Positions 31,670-54,672 are shown, counted from the first letter of the stretch. The stretch: 64,000 nt of DNA from Ptychodera flava (GCF_041260155.1 NC_091930.1:34439070-34503069), one strand, 5' to 3'. The notes: generated by a model from the sequence alone, not told the origin. Numbers and translations: made by a program.

Positions 31670-33603
31670 CCTATAAACGAATATCCCTTGGTCTGCTGTT
31701 TTACAATACCGGCTCATAATTCCTAATTTCCTTGCACATCCGAAATCAGTCCCAAACGGTAATGTAATGGTCGACTCAATTTTTCAAGCTAAGAGTGGCC
31801 GGTTAGCTTTTATCCGGTCGATACGATTTTTTTTGTGGTAAAAGGTCATTAGTATGCATATATGCAAATATCCCTCAAGCATAGACCGCACAAAATCCAC
31901 CGGCAGTGTTTCCCGCGTAGCATATACGTCTATGTATTGAAAATCTACTACTCAGCGATAAATGTCTGTTGATGTGCTGCTGGCTCGAAAGGTTATATCT
32001 GATCGGTCGATTGTCACTATTCACAGCAACTTAGGGAGTCTATTGTGTATAACTCAATGATAATGGTAAGATTCAGCCACCCAATTGGATAACAGCTTAC
32101 GAGATACTGCACAGTAGCCCATAAATGTTAGGGGACTCGGAGAGTCAACGCGCGAAACGAAAACTACATGAAAACGAAAGAAATCGTCCCTTATGACACA
32201 CGGCAATTGTGGCGCTCTACAATAAGTGATACAGTTTGACGAGCTCGCAGCCCCTTTCTCGCACCCTCAGCTGCGAGGTGTATTCGTTGTCCTTTTTCCT
32301 TTGTACCATGACCCAATCATAACGCCACCATGACTGTAATATGAAATGACACCAAAGATCCTCAGTAAATTTGAAAAACTATGTTTTTCCATCTTCCTAT
32401 AGAATGGAGTTATTTCGTTCAATCTCATCAGCCAAGGATGTGCAAAAGTCGGCTATAAAGGGTACAAAATAACATTTTCCCAAAATTAGGCACCTATTAT
32501 GGATCCAATAGCCTCTGTAAATGCTTGAAGTTATGAACAACATGTGTAATATAAGTGTAGGTCTTTCTTTCTGCTCTTTCATTCGTTTGAGGGCGCTATT
32601 TACACCCGAAAGAATGATTGCAAAGCCTAAATTTAACCACACGAAGGTTAACCCAAAACGTATGTCCTTGGGTGATATTGACATTTCATGAAGCTGAGCG
32701 TGATGCCAATATGCTACAGTCTTGCCTCTCTGGTTTCCTGCGCTGAGAACTTGTCTGGAAAGACTTGTATTTCGGCGACTGAATTTTAAGTAAACCGGCC
32801 GACGTTAAAATCTGTGCCGCTCTGACTCCATCGTAGACGCAAGAGACCGATGTGTATTTATCAATCGAAAAACGAAATTTCTCGTAAAATGAAACCTTCC
32901 TGTGTTCCACATCTTAAAATTATGTATCCAATTCTGTCATCGCCCATTTCAGGCGTGTTACGTTCTTTAAAAGAGGCAATAACTGTGAGTTTTGGAGATA
33001 GGGTGGATAATTATTTATTTTTTTATTTTTATTTTTTTTATTTATAATTATATTCAATGTTTATGTTAAAGTACTTTTGTCCTTTTCTGTCTACAACCTA
33101 TCAAAATTCGGTAATTTGTCAACACAGCGGACTGTGTAAAAATGTGATGTTATCGTCGAAAAATGAATTCTAGTCTGGACTTAAATTCCGTTTTCAACAA
33201 TAACGTTTGGTATTACACATGCCCAAGGCTGCATTGACAAGTCGAACACAGGGGAAAACAATCGTTAGATTACAACAAAAACTTATGTCTTACGTTAACA
33301 CAAACAAAAATGCGGAGCTTCGATCGAAAGGTAACCCGGGGGTGTAACCTATCGGGGATTTCAGTTTACATGGAGGCTGCTTGTCCAACTTTCAGGTGGG
33401 AGTCCACGCATGAACCGACAGCGCTGTCTCCTAGATGAACTCATGAATTTTGTGAAAATGCGCGAGATACCCAAAGGTCATTCACTCTGCACGCCTCGCA
33501 TGAAATTTGGATCCATCTACCGCTGTTGTCTCACTCCCATTACATGGAGCCAAAACCGACCGACACGTGCTCACTCAACAAAGGCAATTTCGTTACTAAC
33601 CTT
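31670..33603. other. Noncoding stretch after the dispanin-like gene
   Basis: No supportable gene. One TTTGAGGGCGCT motif (32589-32597) and a T-rich run at 33010-33040. Confidence 0.5.
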
Positions 33604-33822
33604 TTAACCCTTTGAATGCTGTAATTTTCCCACCAAATTTTAGTGCAAAATTTACTCATTTTTATGAATTTTTCTGTGTTTTTCTTGATAATTTTGGACC
33701 CAATGGACATCATATGTTATTGGCTACAGATATTTATCAAATTTCGGCAAAAATCTTGGAAAAAATGACTCTGGTGTATTTCATGAGGGTGACTAAAATT
33801 GACTTCGCGCTCAAAGCGTTAA
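33604..33822. mobile_element. 219-bp TTAA-bounded miniature element (family C, piggyBac-like ends)
   Basis: Ends TTAACCCTTTGAATGC and (reverse complement) TTAACGCTTTGAGCGC match at 13 of 16 positions. TTAA at both ends and CCC/CGC termini fit the piggyBac pattern TTAA-CCY. The interior is noncoding. Confidence 0.6.
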
Positions 33823-41317
<7,495 letters not shown>

Positions 41318-41612
41318 TTAAGGTAGTATGCACCTCGTAAGTGAAAGACTTGAACTTTTGCTCAAACTTTCCCGAATGAAACTTTCAACCATTCTCTTAT
41401 CAAATCAACAATAAAAAACGGGGGTCACCGTCCAAAGTTTGGAACTAACTAAACTAATTACCCAACGTTTGCGACATTTGAAATTCAAAATGGCCGCCAT
41501 TCCTGTGTTAAAAATTTGGGATTTTCGAAAAACCAAGCCGGTGAGAGTTTTTCTTTTTCTCCAAGAGCTTTAAAATGAACCCCTACAAGTGGTAGATCAG
41601 AAAGTTTAGCCG
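41318..41612 (+). mobile_element. Miniature transposon, family A, copy with intact left end
   Basis: Begins TTAAGGTAGTATGCACCTCG, identical to the reference copy. The core AAAATGGCCGCCATTCC is intact. The match fades after about 41612, so the right end is lost or replaced. Confidence 0.75.
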
Positions 41613-41928
41613 TTAATCACTGCTGATTTCTGATCTTCGGTTTACACCCTGTCTGAACGCCTGATGTCTTTACTCTACAAGCTATCACATGTAGGCATGA
41701 CAAAAATCGTGAGAAAATGATTTGATATGACCCTATAATGCGTAAACAGAACTACTCTATCGATACTTAGTCTACAGCTTTTTGAATATGAAATTCTGCA
41801 AAATTTGGGCATCTCTTCCTGAGTGCCTAAATAACTTTGTCATTTAAAAAAAAAAATTTGTCATTATAAACTAAACTGCTAAAACCAAAGCATATTTTTG
41901 ATTTTACTATCATTTTGAAATTAAAATT

Positions 41929-42281
41929 ATGTATGTATGTATGTATGTATGTATGTATGTATGTATGTATGTATGTATGTATGTATGTATGTATGTATGT
42001 ATGTATGTATGTATGTATGTATGTATGTATGTATGTATGTATGTATGTATGTATGTATGTATGTATGTATGTATGTATGTATGTATGTATGTATGTATGT
42101 ATGTATGTATGTATGTATGTATGTATGTATGTATGTATGTATGTATGTATGTATGTATGTATGTATCTATGTATCTATGTATCTATGTATCTATGTATCT
42201 ATCTATTTATCTATCTATGTATGTATGTATGTATGTATGTATGTATGTATGTATGTATGTATGTATGTATGTATGTATGTA
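41929..42281. repeat. (ATGT)n microsatellite
   Basis: About 350 bp, with an ATCT-variant patch at about 42166-42217. Its repeated open frames (MYVC) are not genes. Confidence 0.97.
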
Positions 42282-44143
42282 CAGAATATATGTGCTAGTG
42301 TAATTTTCCTAGCCTTTCGATTCGACATTAAAATAATAAAAAACCCAAACGATTTTTACTCATGATCATAAGTCGGTCACTAATTTCAAAAGAAATAAAT
42401 AAATAGATAAAATAATAAATAGATGAACATAGGTTGGTAAACATCTATTTACAAACGGTGGTCTGCGGAAAGTATTTGAAGAGAGTTTGAAAGCACGTGT
42501 GATTACCACGCAAACAACTGATATGGGGCAAGGCACTGTTCAGATGCCTACGGCAGAACTGGTCACATGGGTATTTGTGTTTGTGGTACATGACTAATTG
42601 AGAGTTATTACGGCAGGATTCGGGCCACTTGAGGCCTAGGTGAGCGCCCTGGCTGGTGTAGAACCTCAGGCAGGGATTGATAATTGAAAATTAGACGTCA
42701 GTGTACGCGAGGGACGTTTCTCGACGTTGATTTGTCAGGCAGTGTGAATTTTACGAGTGAATAATTAGCCTGGCAATTGTGTGAGGTTGAGCCGATGTGT
42801 TCGGAAAATGTCCTTTCTTTTAGAATGATTATTTTTGATACAGTGACCTGAAAAAACAAACTGTGCAAGGATGTACCCGTAACAATGAGTTATGAAATCG
42901 CGAATTCAGTTACGCGAAATATCGAGTAAAGAGCAAGAAACGATAAACGGCCATCTTCAAAGAAATGGTTTTGTTCACGATTTCACCGTGACGAAACCAG
43001 CGCATCGCTGTATAATTCGTTTTATATTACGGCTCAGCCTATCGAGTGTTCGTGCAGATATGCACGTCAAACATTCCCCACCTGTTGATCGTCAACCTCT
43101 CCGTTAGATAGATCCACCGTATGTATTAACTTGAAGAATGTAAATGAAGCGAAGTCAGGGTTTGAAAGGGGTTAATGGTTGAATAGTCCCTTTGTTGCGA
43201 CATCACTCGGTCTATCACTCCCCCGCAAATCATACCCCGGACAATGTAACCAGAGAAAAGTTCAAGGTAACCTGCCGTAGTGAGCTTCATCTGTCGTATC
43301 TTTAAGTTAATTCTTGTGAAAATTTTAAATGCCACGAAACTAGTTGAATCAAGGTACATACTTCATTATTCTTTTCTCATCCATTGTAATAGGACATCAT
43401 CGTTAACATTTTGCACTTTTTGTCTTAAAATAGCCGTCAACTATCACCCTCGACGCAATAAAATATAGGCAGGGCTTGCATCCAATGCGCACGGGGGTTG
43501 CAACCTGATATCGGAGTCACTGTGGTTTCATTAATTCGTGCTCTCAAATCTAGATCAACTCTTCCTCCAGACAAGACGAGCAGGCACCGAGCCATCGTTG
43601 TATATCTGATACATCGTAGACGAGTACTCATGGGTTTCGCTTACTTACTCGACTTGAAATGAATTGTCGACATGGGATTTCAGCAGACGACAGATATAAA
43701 TACAGCCGTGAAAAAAATGTGGTAGAAAATGACCAACGAATAACTGAATAAGGGAGTTCGCCTCGGTGATAGACGGACACAAATCTGCAGGGTTACACTG
43801 TGTGACATATTATTATCGCACCTTAACTCTATCGTATCGAGAGACTTAGAGACCAAAACAGAGGCGATCAATTACGTGACGCTTAGGTTTGACTTTCAAA
43901 GGAAGTCCAACAAAACGAAAATACAGGGGTCGGGGTTGATGGGTCACAGCGCGGAAATTTGTAAGAATGAAGTTGGTGTAGCCCAATTGCATGTTGTTCG
44001 TATCATATTTGGAAATTTGTCAGACGACTAACATAATTGTTCTCAAAATACATCCTTCTTGAAACATTCGACATTCGTATTTTAGCATCGAAGAGACATA
44101 AACACTGTGCCTTTGAAACATAAATTTAACATTATTATTTATC
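42282..44143. other. Noncoding stretch
   Basis: Short overlapping frames only; nothing recognised. Confidence 0.5.
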
Positions 44144-44250
44144 TTATTTTATTTTATTTTATTTTATTTTATTTTATTTTATTTTATTTTATTTATCTTA
44201 TTTTATTTTATTTTATTTTATTTTATTTTATTTTATTTTATTTTATTTTA
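44144..44250. repeat. (TTTTA)n microsatellite
   Basis: Pentanucleotide array with one ATTTATCTTA interruption at about 44190. Confidence 0.95.
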
Positions 44251-44937
44251 CAACCGATGTACTTCAAAGACACTCCCATTGGCGGCCACATACTTAAATT
44301 TGCGAATCACATCAGACGATACACCAAAACATAACGTAAGGCCGCTAGGTTGAAGTCTTACAGTGAATGCAGGTATTTACAAATAACAAAAAATATTTGC
44401 CTAAACGGTTACGAATTCTAGTAACATCTCCCCGAGATTATATATATCGCCTTCCTCCCAAATTATTGCGGGAACGCAATAATAAATTAGCTCATTGGTT
44501 CTTGGTTCATATTGTCATGTAGTGACCGAGATATGAAAAGCCGTATTTTCAACAAATGAGATGTTGTATATAACTTTATGAACAGAAGTACGCGGTGAGC
44601 TCAAAGTTCACTGACCGCTTTATTCAGTATATGTCTACGTTTGTTCAAGCTTATTAAAACCAAATGCAGAGATGGCCATGTTTCCACTTCTGTCTGTCCT
44701 TGTACCGCTCTCGTTGGCTGGTAGTTGTCTCCAGACGAAACGATTTCTCATGCTGAACACTGAGCGTGCTCCTGTGATGAGCAGAGAGGTATATGACAGG
44801 GGTACCTCAGCAATCGTGATGATATATATATGACGTGTGCAACCACGACCGAACGCTCATTGTCTATGAATATCTTCATTTTACACTCATGGTGCCACGT
44901 TCGAAAACATGTGTTCAGCTTCTCTAAATATTTTAAC

Positions 44938-45291
44938 TAAAAGGTAAAACGCGCCTCGGGGACAGATATTCGGACCCTCAAACTTTTACAATTCTTTTCT
45001 GATATACCACTTGTGGGGGTTCATTTTAAAGCTCTTGGTGTAAGAAAACTTTTCACCGCTTTGGTTTTTCGAAATTCTAAATTTTTTTCTTTCTGCATAG
45101 AGTTAACATAGCAATGGCGGCCATTTTGAATTTCAAATTATCGGTAAATCTTGAGTTATTTATTTCTCTAGTACCAAAATGAGCAAGATGACCCCCTACT
45201 TTGACTTTGAAAGAGAATATTTGAAAGATTCTTTAAGGAAATTTTGAGCAAGAGTTTAAGTCTTTCACATTTGAGGCGCATACTACCTTAA
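44938..45291 (-). mobile_element. Miniature transposon, family A, near full-length copy
   Basis: About 354 bp, reverse orientation. Right end GAGGCGCATACTACCTTAA; left end AAAAGGTAAAACGCGCCTCG. The core ATGGCGGCCATTTTGAATTT is intact. Confidence 0.8.
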
Positions 45292-46164
45292 TGTAAAAAA
45301 ATTGTCGCTATAATCGGTTATTAAAGCTACCATACTACAAGAGTAGCATTCACAAGAATTTTGCTGTTGATCCAAAAATCTATATAGCACTCTGTTGTGT
45401 ATCGTATACTCATTAATAAGGGGCCTCATTACCTGTAAAATGTACGGTACTGTACAGCACAACCTTCTTTCCTGTTTTTAAAATACATTGTGTTCTACTC
45501 CAACAACTATGTCGATTCCCTCTTGTACAATTTGTCTAAACGGTATTTTATCCGTATGTGTAGTGTTCGATAATATCGTTGAAGGCTTTAAGTTCGTCCC
45601 CGTGAGGAAAAATCAAAAGGCAGAAAATGTACGGGACAAAGTGGTGCAGATATTTTCAAAATTTACAGCCATCGATCCTTTATTGCCGACAAGTGGGCGT
45701 GACTTACTGAGGTTTTAAACGCATCTACACAAAAACGAGGCAACAGGGGCATCGCATTTCTGTTATCTGACCCTCTATTTACAATCTTCTAAATATCATA
45801 CAAACTTTGAAATTTAATCAAAGTTCTTTAAAACAGCTAGCCATCAGGGGGATAAAGGAAATCAAAAATAAAATTCATCCTGCGTTCGCTTTATCGAAGA
45901 CAATACTATCTTCGATCAGCATACCAATAATCACGTGACTATTAATCTACAATGCCAATAGTATTTTTCCATCGACACTGCCTTAAACGTCGGCTCACGA
46001 AACTGCTCATATCGTCCGATTCGTTATTGTCTTTTCTTATCTTGATCAAGCAAGAGCCTTGCTGAATAATTCACAAATGACATGAATTAAGTAATTGCTA
46101 AAATTTTTAATGTTCCCAATAGAAATGCAACATTTTGATCGCTATTCGACTGGAACCAACTGTG
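45292..46164. other. Noncoding stretch
   Basis: One 76-codon frame (45488-45718, plus) has no recognisable domain and no supporting splice context. Confidence 0.4.
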
Positions 46165-46468
46165 CTGCCTTCGGAGCTACAGTACGCACATCCTGTGCAC
46201 CGACAGATATTTAGACTCGCAATTTTTTTTATACTTCTCTTGTTGGGTCTCATTGTTACTGCCATAGTTTTTTCCGAAATCGAATATTTAATTAACACGG
46301 GCCATTTTGAATTTCAAATATCTGACCAATGTAATTTGTTTCTTTAGCACCAAACTTTGCACGGTGACCCCTGATATTTACTTTAGATTTAGTAACGGAC
46401 TGGTTGGAAGTTTCATTTATTTAAAGAAAGTTTGAGCAAAGGTCTATGTCAAGGCGCGCATCAGCGTA
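46165..46468 (-). mobile_element. Miniature transposon, family A, eroded copy
   Basis: Reverse orientation. GGGCCATTTTGAATTTCAAA, the GGTGACCCCTGATATTTA block and AAGGCGCGCAT survive; the distal half is reshuffled or deleted. Confidence 0.55.
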
Positions 46469-47652
46469 AATTCCAACACGCACAGACGGAGCTCAACTTG
46501 AAAAAAAAATTGTCACGAATATGCAAATTAAGAGAGGCGCAAAGATTATGCAAATCAGGAGTGAATTTTTTTCCCCCTCAAAAGATTGAAAATTCCATTG
46601 GTTATTCAAACGCCAAATGCTACACTGTAGTTACTGTCTCTATACAACACTTGCGATCGCCAGATCACATTTCCCATGAGGCCTCGCTTCAGTGCAACCC
46701 AGCACTCGGCCACATTCAGATTCCCCGCGTATAGCTGATACAAGTCATCGCAGCAGCAGTAATTGAATTACAGTGTCGGTTAAACTAAGTCTATTTAATT
46801 TACCAAATGTCCGATGATTAAGCTCAGTGGACACAAAATCGGTTATCTCATCAAGGCAAACAGGCGAGCTGTTTAGGGTCTTTCGCCTAATTTCATACAT
46901 ACATCAGAGTTATTATCCCCCTTCCCGTTGCTTTTTTTATTTCTAGTCCTTTTCGCTGTCTAGCTTACATATGATATTCAGCATTCGGTATTCAAATCAT
47001 AGTAAACGTTAAAAAAAAACAACTTGTCATGGCAAATGATTTGGCCCTGTGAGCAATTTTCAAAAAAAAAATGACGGCTTTCGTTTCCCCCGGTAAAATT
47101 ACGCCACCGGTTATGTCAATAGAACAATGTGAATATTATGCAAAACGCCTTGATTATGTCTCTTTCGGAAGTGGGCCTTGGCGCCTCACGCCTCATTAAT
47201 TAATCAATTTAGCGTCTGCGTAATGAAAGTAACAATCTCCTGAGTGTGTGTGGGCAATTATCCGCAATTGTCACCCTTAGGCGTCATAGGAATTAACTCC
47301 TTTACTCAAAAGACAGACTAAATTAAGTACATTTTAATGTACACCGTTGCACAACTTCCATGAATTGGGTCGGCTGCAGTTCAGGTTTGTCGTTGGGTCT
47401 CGGTACGGTAGTGGCCATCAAACGAACGGTTAAAAGTCTTGATAAAAGCGTTGTTTGTTTCGTGATGTGGCAGTGTAGTAGTGACGTCATTGTCTCATTT
47501 TTGTGTTAATTTGTGCTAAACACAATTAGGAAGGAACTAATAAAGAGAACTTGAAAGCATTGGAGGTTGCAACTGTGGAAATTCAAATTTAGATATTACA
47601 TTCCACGAGAACATGATGTATACACACTGTGCATTGCTTTATCAACGTTCTT

Positions 47653-47696
<44 letters not shown>

Positions 47697-49436
47697 TATA
47701 GGTAGCTAGCTAAGTAGACAGATAAATGAAAATATCGATGAAAATTTTCACGTAGAGTTTAACTACGATGTGCATAATTTATATTTATTCCTAATATTGT
47801 TCATCTTTTAGCGAAGGAAAATACGAGTGACGTCTTCACAAGCCAAAAATCCATCATTTTTATGCAAAAGAAATGTAGTTTTCCTAAACGATTCCGCTTT
47901 AAACTTCTGAGCTACATTATTTGGAATAATATCAATTCGCCGTGGGCAAGTTGTATATCATTCCTAGTCGTCGGTTGCGTGAGCGAGGTTCGTAGGTGTA
48001 CGTTCGTTTACGGGGGAAAAGCGGCCAGACGATCGCTCGATCTACACTAACTCATATCTTGTTCGAATTTAACACGATTTCCCGGATAGCATAGGCCCAG
48101 AAATTTACCTCAGATAAAATTACGTCGTTTTTTCGAGAACAACTGAATCTCAACAGCGCGGATTTTGTCACATCGATCTAGAGGGCCGCACCCTTTGTTT
48201 TAAAGTCGCAATCATAACGCACAATTCGACCAGCTTCGAGTTTTGTTGTTTCCGACAAGTAATTGTTATTCCTTTTCCTACACTTGCATTTTAATGCGAA
48301 ATTATGGATTATGATTGTCAAATTCTATGAAGGTGTTGATTTAACGGCACGACCTTTGGAAGCTCAGCGTGCGGTCGAGTAGTCTTAGCACTTGACCCCG
48401 TTGTTGTAGTTGAAACTGTAGTCTACATCATGAAAGTACTAAGGTGCTTGGTTCAGACGATGGGGTCTAGATACACGTATACAAACCTCCTCACAGTGGA
48501 CAGAACTAAACACAATCAAGCATCAAAAATTTGTCAAGTGGATGTAAACTTCAATAATCATAATTGGTTTCACGCAATTTTAGGTTACACGCAAATTTCG
48601 ATCGTCCGAAAAATACCAGCCGCCATGTTCGTTTTCTGTTGTTTTTTTTTTTAATCTGACGAGCACACCGAAGATCTGCATACAAAAAAAGTTTCGACGC
48701 ACAGAATTTTATGACACGGACGTGGGCTTTGGTGACGTAGAACGAACAGAGGATAAATTCCATATTTTCTGTCAAGAGACGGCAAACTTAGCTCGTATGA
48801 ATTTGATGATGACGAACGTGCCCGAGTCATCCTACATCCCCGAGTCATTCTGCCCGGTCCATCGCTGAAGAGACGAACGCTAACTAGTGTGCCGAATAAA
48901 TTGAATTATCTCTACGACACCGGATAGACTGTTCCATGCCTTTCAAAGCGAGGACTTCCTTTTCAGTAATCGCCATTTGTGGAGGTCTCCATTTACGTAA
49001 ACGAGTGAGAAGGGATTATAACAGTCATTTGAAACAAAAGCGAATATTTTTAGTCATTAGCATCCCTCTAAGCGATAAATGTCGACATAACACGTTGCGT
49101 TGCCACTAAACTAAGGTGACAGGTCACCGTGTTTGACTCAGGGATCGAAAAGCGGGATATTACTCAGTGTCCACAAATTCGTATCCCTTTCCTTCCTCTT
49201 CCTTCCTTCCTGTCGAAGTGCACATCGGGTATCGTAAAGTATGTATATCCAACAAGGGGTCACGTTATCAACGCGATAACATGGTACCTTAGTGCGGAGT
49301 CACACACCGCTATGCATTTGTAATATATGGCAATTTATTTCAGATCGGAACGACATCCTACGTAGGCTGGTGACGTAATAAGCCTTATCAAACAAAGATA
49401 GCGGCCCTTTTCAAACATTCTACATCACGTGTGTCT
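46469..49436. other. Noncoding stretch with one GACA microsatellite
   Basis: No supportable gene. (GACA)n at 47653-47695; a CRE octamer at 47482; an AT-rich homeobox-site-like patch near 47190. Confidence 0.45.
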
Positions 49437-50045
<609 letters not shown>

Positions 50046-51065
50046 TCTATTGGTCAATCTATACTGCAGGCTTGAATGGATGCATGCATGTATGTCTGTA
50101 ATTGTATCTTTAGTATCATGTATTCTAAATCCAAGGTACAACCAATAGTTTTGTTTGACCATGCATTACGATTAACTTTCATATCTTACATGCCGCATTT
50201 TATTTGAGAAAACAGAGACAAAATCCATACTTTGATTTGATGAATCTTGAAATTTTAGACAACCCTCTCGTACTATAAATGCAGTTTTACGTAAGAATCT
50301 GGTGACGATAAGTTCTCCGGCCTTTCAAAGGACGGTTTACTTGCTCTATTGCGTATTCAGCTGAATTTGCTTTCCAGAAATCAATCATGACATACACGGA
50401 AACGCTGTCCCACAGTCATTGTTCGCTGCTTATCAATCAAAGTTTTCTTGTAGTCTGCAACTCAAAAATTCGAGACATAATTCCAGATCTTTTAAAACAA
50501 TTCTACAAAAGAAGAATTTTTGTCGAGAATCTTATTGTGAGTTGAGGGAGAAACTGGTTAAAACTTGTTGGTTTGATTTGCTATTTCCTGTTATTCTTGT
50601 GTAAGAGAAGAAATTTAGGCTATCAAATTCTACAATATCTACGTTTCCATAATTCAAATAAGAGCAGTTATTCGACCTGATTTACAAGAAATACGTTGTT
50701 TTTAAGGGACTTTGTTGTCTTACCCCCTAGATTTTATGTGTTTTAATCGCCTAAAACAATTTTCACAAAACTTCCTTTTTTCAAATTCCACTGAACGTCG
50801 TTATAAATAGTCTGCACTCGTTTTTTGGTGAAAACATGACTCTGTTTCCCGCCAGAAACGATTTGCATAAAGTGCAACTTCTGAGCACTTAGGGTGTCTC
50901 TTTTTCCGCAGCGACCACTGGTTCAGTCTACTCAACGAGGGGGGCGTCCACGTCCAGCATACGTTCGTTTCCACGTACTCACCTGTCATCCAATAACAGA
51001 GGGTCTACTACGACAACGGTGGGTGTTGGTCGGCTTGTTGACAGGGTTGCTTTCATACACACATA
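50046..51065. other. Upstream region of the small secreted-protein gene
   Basis: Nothing coding recognised. Confidence 0.5.
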
Positions 51066-51073
51066 TATAAAAG
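51066..51073 (+). promoter_or_regulatory. TATA box of the small secreted-protein gene
   Basis: TATAAAAG, 112 bp upstream of the start codon, implying a 5' UTR of about 90 nt. Confidence 0.6.
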
Positions 51074-51184
51074 TCCTCCACATCGGCGGATTGCTTGGTA
51101 GATACCTGCAGCACAGCACAGCAATAGGATCGCACTAATACTCGGAAGTGCCAGATCAGGAAGCGCTGCCAGATAACATTCAGA

Positions 51185-51262
51185 ATGAGGACTACACTTT
51201 TGGCAACAACTGTTGTTCTCTCGTTTGTAGTATTGTTTTCAAAAGCCGACAGTAATTATGCG
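51185..51262 (+). CDS. Signal-peptide exon of the small secreted-protein gene
   Basis: 26 codons: a positively charged start, a 14-residue hydrophobic core ([14 protein letters not shown]), then SKADSNYA with a likely cleavage after SKA. The donor is GTGAGT, phase 0. Confidence 0.7.
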
Positions 51263-53193
51263 GTGAGTATTAATTTTTTGCAATTTTTGGAATACTTTTT
51301 TTTAAATGTGATATCCATGTCGGTTGGCGACCGTTTATTAGTTTTCTGCAAAATACCGTAAAGTGTAGGTGTAATGTACAGTGCATGGTTAGCACTAGTT
51401 TTCGACTTGCTGGTTACCTTGAAAAAGGGATAGCTCTTTTAAGAACATGAGCAGGACATGATATTGGTGATATAGCATTGAAAATTGAGTTCAATTCAAG
51501 GGTTCTGTTGCAGGGTAAACAGCCAATTGACTAAAAGATTCTTTGCATGGTATATTTATCGTATACGTTCCACATAATAGCAAAAGAATACTCTGTTTGA
51601 AACGAGAAAAGTGACAGGAAAATTTAATCAGGTTCTCCCCAGTTGTATCGTGTTACCTTTTCAAGAACTCTTATGCCTACAAACATAAGCATTCAACATT
51701 ATAGCAAGGAATATGTAAAATTAGAGTGCGCTTTATTTAACTTCAATTTACTGTGTTTGAATTTACAATACTGAATGATTAAACGCGACGTGATATAACT
51801 TCGTAAGTATCTCTTGCGAAACTCCCAGAGTAACGGTTTGTAGTGGAGGGACGCGCGGGCGCGAAAAGCAAAGCGCGGGATTTTCCGAACTTTCAGGGAG
51901 CTGTCGTCTGCCGTGCGTGTCGTCAGCAAAACAAAGGATCTGTTCATTTTAGTTGAGATATAAAAAAGCTGTGTTCCGATTCAAACCCTGCGTACATGGG
52001 GGAACATTTTTTAAATGCAGTCTAACGTGCTCTATCGCATCCCTGGCGTCACATTTTATGTTACTTTGAATAATTCGAAGTAGCACAACTACTCGACACC
52101 AGAGCACGCGTTCGGGCTCGACGCTTAGTTACTTCGCACTGTGGCAATTTCATGTATTATTAGGGAAGTCGACGCACGCTGAATGTCTTAGCATATCTCT
52201 GTCCTTGCAAGACGTCTTCGAATGCCCACCTGAGACATCTCTCCAGTGGGATTAAATTTCGATAGAAACACTTCATAAATACTAATCAAGGCAGAAAGCA
52301 TCACCGACAAAATGGTAACTTCCCCCTTTTAATAGCAGAATGTAAGTTGCACAATTCCAGTGGCACATTGTCGGGCTCTTCCGTGCAATCAAAAATAATA
52401 TTATGAGTCGTCAGGATGCGCAACAGGAAATAATACATTTCGCTTGCATTGCCAAACAAATGCCTTGAAAGTCATTGGTAATAGGTCTGCGTACAGTTGT
52501 GTGCATCTATGGATGTGAAACAAGTATTAAGTGAGCCGCTGAATTTCGATGTTTCAGCTCAGAATATTAGTCTCTCCAGGACATGCATTGTACGATTTAC
52601 AAAAGGGTATGATGGGGAGGGGGGGGGGGTAACTCCTAATATTTTCATAGGGGGTGTGCCGCCCAGGGTGAAAACATCCAATATAAAATATGATCCATTG
52701 TCAGAGATTTTCGTGAGAAATTTGGGGAATTTTATCGTGTATTCTAATATGTGTGACAGTGTGAAGGCTTTTCTGAAGTATGGGACATTTACTTTGTTAT
52801 CCATCTACGTTCAGGTTTTTTTGGATGAAAACTGACCCCTGTTCAGGGATGTTTTCTTGAAAAGTGACCCGTTCGATCGGCACATATCCGTATGCTTTTC
52901 TATGGGAATTACCCCCGGGTGCGGGGATGGCAGACGGAGCGAGATTAAACGATTTGAAGGAATCTCACACGAACAAAATGTCATCATCATGAATTTTTTG
53001 TCACATCCATAAAAAACACAAATGTGTTTAAATGTAACAAGCTTAAAAAGGCTTAACACGACATTTTTTTTCTATGACGCAAATGCAACTAAATATACCA
53101 TCGGTGTATATGATTCAACATCATTGTAAATTACTCATTGTTTAAAGGCAATTTATTTACGTAATCTATGTATTAGGAAACACGAGAGAGAGA

Positions 53194-53277
<84 letters not shown>

Positions 53278-54151
53278 GGGAGAGAGAGAGAGAGGGAATT
53301 TCTGATCGGTTGTTCATGTGAAAGTCGCCGTCGGATAACGCCATTGATGTATCGTTCACCTTCGACCTTGGTGCTCTTCTCGTTTACAAGGGCACGATTG
53401 AGCCGGGACATTTAGCTTGAACCGCTTCAACACAGAGACGTATTTTTAATTTCCATCAAAATCGTACTTGGTGAGGTGCAGCAGCCTTACATCACTAGAA
53501 ATGAAAACAGGCGCTGATTATCGATAAATCATCTCCGAGTAAAAGAATAGTGTGCAATTTCCATGCGCGATCAACTCGGCGAGTCTTTCGGGTATTTTTT
53601 GTTTAGCCTACAATGTCTTTACAGACCTTGCAAAGGCCGATTATTTTAAATGCCAGATTGCTCAAGGTTTATTATTACAAGAGATGATTTACGGGACAGT
53701 AAAATCCCTTCATCATGTCGTAATGAATTATCGATAAAAATACTGCACGCACGTTTACAACAAAGTAAGGTGACATAAATGAGAACTCGGGGAAAAGCTT
53801 TTAAGATTGACATTGTGAAAATCGTCTAAATCTATTGTTCTTTACGTCTTTTGTGTTCTTCTTAACTTTCATTCCTCTTTTTTTTTACATAAAACTACAT
53901 ACATACATACATACATACATACATACATACATACATACATACATACATACATACATACATACATACATACATACATACATACATACATACATACATACAT
54001 ACATACATACATACATACATACATACATACATACATACATACATACATACATACATACATACATACATACATACATACATACATACATACATACATACAT
54101 ACAACATACATACATACATACATACATACATACATACATACATACATACAT

Positions 54152-54206
<55 letters not shown>

Positions 54207-54538
54207 TACATACATACATACATACATACATACATACATACATACATACATACATACATACATACATACATACATACATACATACATACATACATACTAC
54301 ATACATACATACATACATACATACATACATACATACATACATACATACATACATACATACATACATACATACATACATACATACATACATACATACATAC
54401 ATACATGCATGCATGCATGCATGCATGCATGCATGCATACATACATACATACATACATACATACATACATACATACATACATACATACATACATACATAC
54501 ATACATACATACATACATACATACATACATACATACAT

Positions 54539-54625
<87 letters not shown>

Positions 54626-54640
54626 GGCAGGCAGGCAGTC

Positions 54641-54672
<32 letters not shown>

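Noticed and set aside
41915..42365. Three overlapping MYVC-repeat frames
   Set aside because: Translation of the ATGT array.
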